Under the pieces are notes generated by a model. It had not been told where the DNA came from and ran no database searches. It worked only from the letters and a program-made list of their open reading frames with translations. The position numbers and the translations under genes were made by a program. Positions 61,540 through 64,000 of a DNA stretch of 64,000 nt are shown here, one piece after another; the first letter of the stretch is position 1, and each line of letters begins with the position of its first letter. Origin of the DNA: Ailurus styani. Lineage: Eukaryota; Chordata; Mammalia; Carnivora; Ailuridae. The DNA lies in assembly GCA_002007465.1 (NCBI GenBank), contig LNAC01001208.1, positions 227,055-291,054 on the forward strand, given 5' to 3'.

Positions 61540-62040
61540 AAGATGGGGAACAGGGACCAGATTCACTCTCCCACCTAAAACAACCAAAAATGGATTGCAT
61601 GGAGCACTGGGTTGTGGTGCATAAACAATGAATCTTGGGACACTGAAAAAATAAAATGAAAAAAATGGATATAATATGTGAAAAATGGTTCATTGTATAT
61701 CAGAAAGGATAGTGAGAAAGAGAAAGGAAACATATGATTACCCAGCTTGCTGTCTGAAGAGATTTCAAGGCAGTGAAACAGAGGAGGGGGCCAATTGTTG
61801 GGGTTGGGACAGAACCTGATGAGCTCTTTGAGTAGAGGAGATGGAGGTGGAAGTCTGGAAAGGCCAAGGTGGTGGTCCTCACAGAGTACCAGGGAAGAGA
61901 GAGCTGCTCAGCGTGTACCCTGCGGACATCTTCAGGGAGTGTCCCTCCAGTATTCAGCTGCCTGCTGATCTGCATGATAGCTGTGCGGTACCTGGTCCTT
62001 ACTTGACTCGGGTTAAGGCCTGCAGGGTTATCCATAAATA
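61540..62040 (+). mobile_element. Possible old L1M 5'UTR, sense, interrupted by an L1 tip
   Basis: 'TCCAAGATGGGGAACAGGGACC' could be an old L1 5' terminus (CAAGATGG), and 'GGTGGTCCTCACAGAGTACCAGG...GCGTACCCTGCGGACATCTTCAGGGAGTGTCC' has the feel of an L1M 5'UTR. Weak; family not confirmed. Confidence 0.3.
61586..61670 (+). mobile_element. 65-bp L1 3' tip with 10-bp target-site duplication, sense
   Basis: Body 61596-61660: 'TGCATGGAGCACTGGGTTGTGG', 'CATAAACAATGAATCTTGGGAC', then A-rich tail. AAAAATGGAT at 61586-61595 and 61661-61670. Confidence 0.9.
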
Positions 62041-62744
62041 ATTGTACAGACTCTCTCTACCTCGGTATGATGGACTCAAATTTACACATGAGTAGTTTGA
62101 GATTGGATGTCTTTTTGCACAGAATAAAATATGGTAGGTTAGGTTTATGTATCAGTAGACGCCCTTTAAAGTAATTCACCTCGACCATGAAAAAGCCAGA
62201 CTTATTCACAACACATCTGAAATGCAGCATCATTAAAAGGGAGAGGTAGAATGACATGCAGTATTTTGCAATGTATCAACAGTTAATGGAAATATATATA
62301 TGCAAGACGCAGGTGTCTATATATATACACATGTGGGGGTCAGCCTGGATCAGGTGACCTGATATGAGGTTGCTATGCCTCTAGATTCAGAGTCATGGAC
62401 AAGCTGGACAGAATTCTTATTTCGCCACAGCACTTAGTTAAAAGCATTTACTGAGACTTGTGATGATGATGTTAATGTGCTGACCATGAGGCTGGATGGT
62501 AGGGTGGAATGCATGGGGATGGACATGGCCACTGAGGCTGGCAGCAGAGTCCCAGTACTGCAGCCTCTGAGCATGGGAGGGAGTAAGTTGGCTTTTATCA
62601 TTTCCCTAGAGTGTCACTCTTAGTTCTTGGCTGCTAGAAATTATGTTTATATAATGCCTCTAAATTCCAGTCATCAAATTTGTGTATAAAGTCACAGAGT
62701 CACACAGAGACTGTAAATCCTACAGCTACTAAAACTACCTTTTT
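62041..62744. other. No recognised gene; short TA-rich run at 62291-62325
   Basis: Two short TATATATA runs flank GCAAGACGCAGGTGTC. Nothing else is assignable. Confidence 0.45.
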
Positions 62745-62880
62745 TTCCCCCGGGCTATTCGTCAATTGTGCCACATGCTTTTCCATACATCATCTCAGTA
62801 GGGGCGAAAGGTTACTTAAGCTGAAAATGTGGGCTCAGAGGGGAAGTTACTTCCCAAGATCTCCCACAGTCTCCTAGTGA
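62745..62880 (-). mobile_element. MIR SINE remnant, antisense
   Basis: 'GTGCCACATGCTTTTCCATACATCATCTCAG', 'GAAAATGTGGGCTCAGAGGGGAAGTTACTTCCC' follows reverse-complement MIR. Confidence 0.62.
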
Positions 62881-62944
62881 CATCTGTCTTACTCCAAAGC
62901 TTGCATATTAAACTTTCACGTTACATAATGGTTCTAAAGGAACA

Positions 62945-63165
62945 ATACTACAAACCATTATTATTTGCATAGTGCTTTACTGTTAATCATTTACATCATC
63001 TGATTTAATCATTTGCACACTCAAAACCATCCTGTTGCACAGGAACCTCTCACCCCATTGTGCAGGTGAGGAAACTGACCTTTAGGTAGGTTGTGTGTCT
63101 TGTCCACTTGGAGGTACATGGGATGTGGCAGAGCTGGAATCCAACACTACTGCAAGGAGGAGAGA
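62945..63165 (-). mobile_element. MIR SINE, antisense
   Basis: 'TTGCATAGTGCTTTACTGTTAATC', 'CACCCCATTGTGCAGGTGAGGAAACTGACC' and 'GGCAGAGCTGGAATCCAACAC' give a clear reverse-complement MIR with core. Confidence 0.82.
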
Positions 63166-63943
63166 GTGTTCTATAAAAGACTGGACTGAATTTGGTGAGG
63201 TTTACTCAGAAGAATATTAGTATACAGAATTGTTCTCAGTAGCAGTTGGAGAAAGGGGAGAGGTTACTTCAGACCCTGTGATGTCCACAGTGCTGTTGTT
63301 ACTTCAGTGACAGGGTTGTTGGAGGTTGAACCAGATGATCCATGAGATTAAGCATCTAGCGTGGTCACTGTTCTTGGGAACGTTTGGGCTGAGCAGGCTC
63401 TGGGGGCCAGAGCGAGCAGAGTCACCTTCTGTCTCGTTTTTGGCATCCATGGGAAGGATGAGTGCTGAGGGGACACAGAAGGGGTGTCGGCAGCTGGCAG
63501 TATCTTCTCTGGATGTATTTCCATCAGGTGATGGATGATGGGGACCCATTCTCAGAGACACCTTACAAGGTGGCACATGTGTGTGTGGGGGGCACTGGCA
63601 CATGGGGTTTTAGTGTCGACATGTCCCCAGCATCCTCTCGGAGGGCTGACTGTATGACACCCGACTCCACTTAGTGACAGTGTGCTGTGCTTAGAGCCCA
63701 ACACTTTTTCAGTGCATATAATTTAGTGAACATTCCCTACCCCATTAAACTTCTAGGTTTCCATTCTACCCTCTGCTTTCTCAACATCACATGCAGCCTT
63801 TCATTATTTTAAGGAGTGAAATTATTCAGCTGAAATTTGTTTGAAGAATATTGTAGCTCGGAGGTGTTGGAAGACCTGTATAGGGAATCCCAATTATTTT
63901 AACTCAAAAGTAATAAAGCTTTAGGTATTAAAAATACTCTATG
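63166..63943. other. No recognised gene
   Basis: Reverse frame 63304-63603 (99 codons) and two overlapping forward frames (70 codons each) carry no recognisable domain. Confidence 0.45.
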
Positions 63944-64000
63944 GCAAGATGGCGGAGGAGTAGGAGACCGATTATCATCAGGTCCCAGGAATTCACCCAG
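63944..64000 (+). mobile_element. 5' terminus of an L1, running out of the window
   Basis: 'GCAAGATGGCGGAGGAGTAGGAGACC', then 'ATCATCAGGTCCCAGGAATTC' matches the 5' end of the large L1 read on its own strand (GCAAGATGGCAGAGGACTAGGAGACC ... ATCAGGTCCCAAGAGTTC). An element that keeps this end is not 5'-truncated, so a full-length copy may lie downstream. Confidence 0.88.
63945..63955 (+). promoter_or_regulatory. YY1-type motif at an L1 5' end
   Basis: CAAGATGGCGG matches the YY1 consensus (AAGATGGCGGC) and sits at the very start of the element, as in human L1, where YY1 positions transcription initiation. Function here is inferred from the family. Confidence 0.65.

Noticed and set aside
1..64000. 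CRISPR array, bacterial operon, phage or defence system
   Set aside because: No regularly spaced repeats, no dense co-directional frames with ribosome-binding sites, and the repeat content is unambiguously mammalian.

Overview
The window is 64 kb of mammalian nuclear DNA that appears to hold no host gene. I found no exon-like open frame, no rRNA or functional tRNA gene, no CRISPR array and no bacterial-style operon. What can be recognised is a dense, layered set of transposable elements over older intergenic sequence.

The organism is a carnivoran. At least nine tRNA-derived CAN SINEs (SINEC) are present, with the 'GGTGGCTCAG' head and CT-rich/AAATAAA tail or the reverse complement. Several carry the 'CAAGTAGGCAGAGAGGCAGGCAG' type of body that I associate with musteloids (ferret, mink, marten, otter). 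Assignment to Mustelidae is an inference. Old mammal-wide families (L2, MIR, MLT1, MER5, L1M) lie underneath.

Layout. 1-330: 3' end of a carnivore L1. 1.06-5.83 kb: mostly antisense L1 fragments of several ages with nested insertions, including a reverse-transcriptase remnant that keeps its FADD box. 5.8-11 kb: old L1M on both strands interrupted by SINEs and a short L1. 11-32 kb: mostly old or unrecognised sequence with scattered L1M, L2, MIR, MLT1 and MER5 pieces and four younger insertions; about 26.5-31.9 kb is the longest repeat-poor block. 31.95-40.27 kb: an MLT1 LTR split by a nearly 8 kb antisense L1 that retains 3'UTR, ORF2, ORF1 and a long 5'UTR, flanked by a 16-bp target-site duplication and carrying two nested L1 tips. 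42.0-45.6 kb: two L2 fragments of about 1.25 kb in opposite orientation, one split by a MIR. 52.9-55.5 kb: an L1 with a twin-priming 5' inversion and a further L1 tip nested in it. 60.7-61.7 kb: two more L1 3' ends. 63.94 kb to the end: the first 57 bases of another L1 5'UTR, running out of the window.

Three single-N positions (26212, 34407, 34859) mark assembly joins. The two inside the large L1 bracket a 451-bp segment that exactly repeats 35059-35509 and displaces the middle of a nested L1 insertion. It is almost certainly an assembly artefact, not biology.

No undescribed defence, metabolic or regulatory system is visible. The items most worth checking are the assembly error, the datable nested insertions with clean target-site duplications, the L1 5'UTR tandem units and promoter starts, and a perfect inverted repeat carrying two AP-1 motifs at 12.54 kb.
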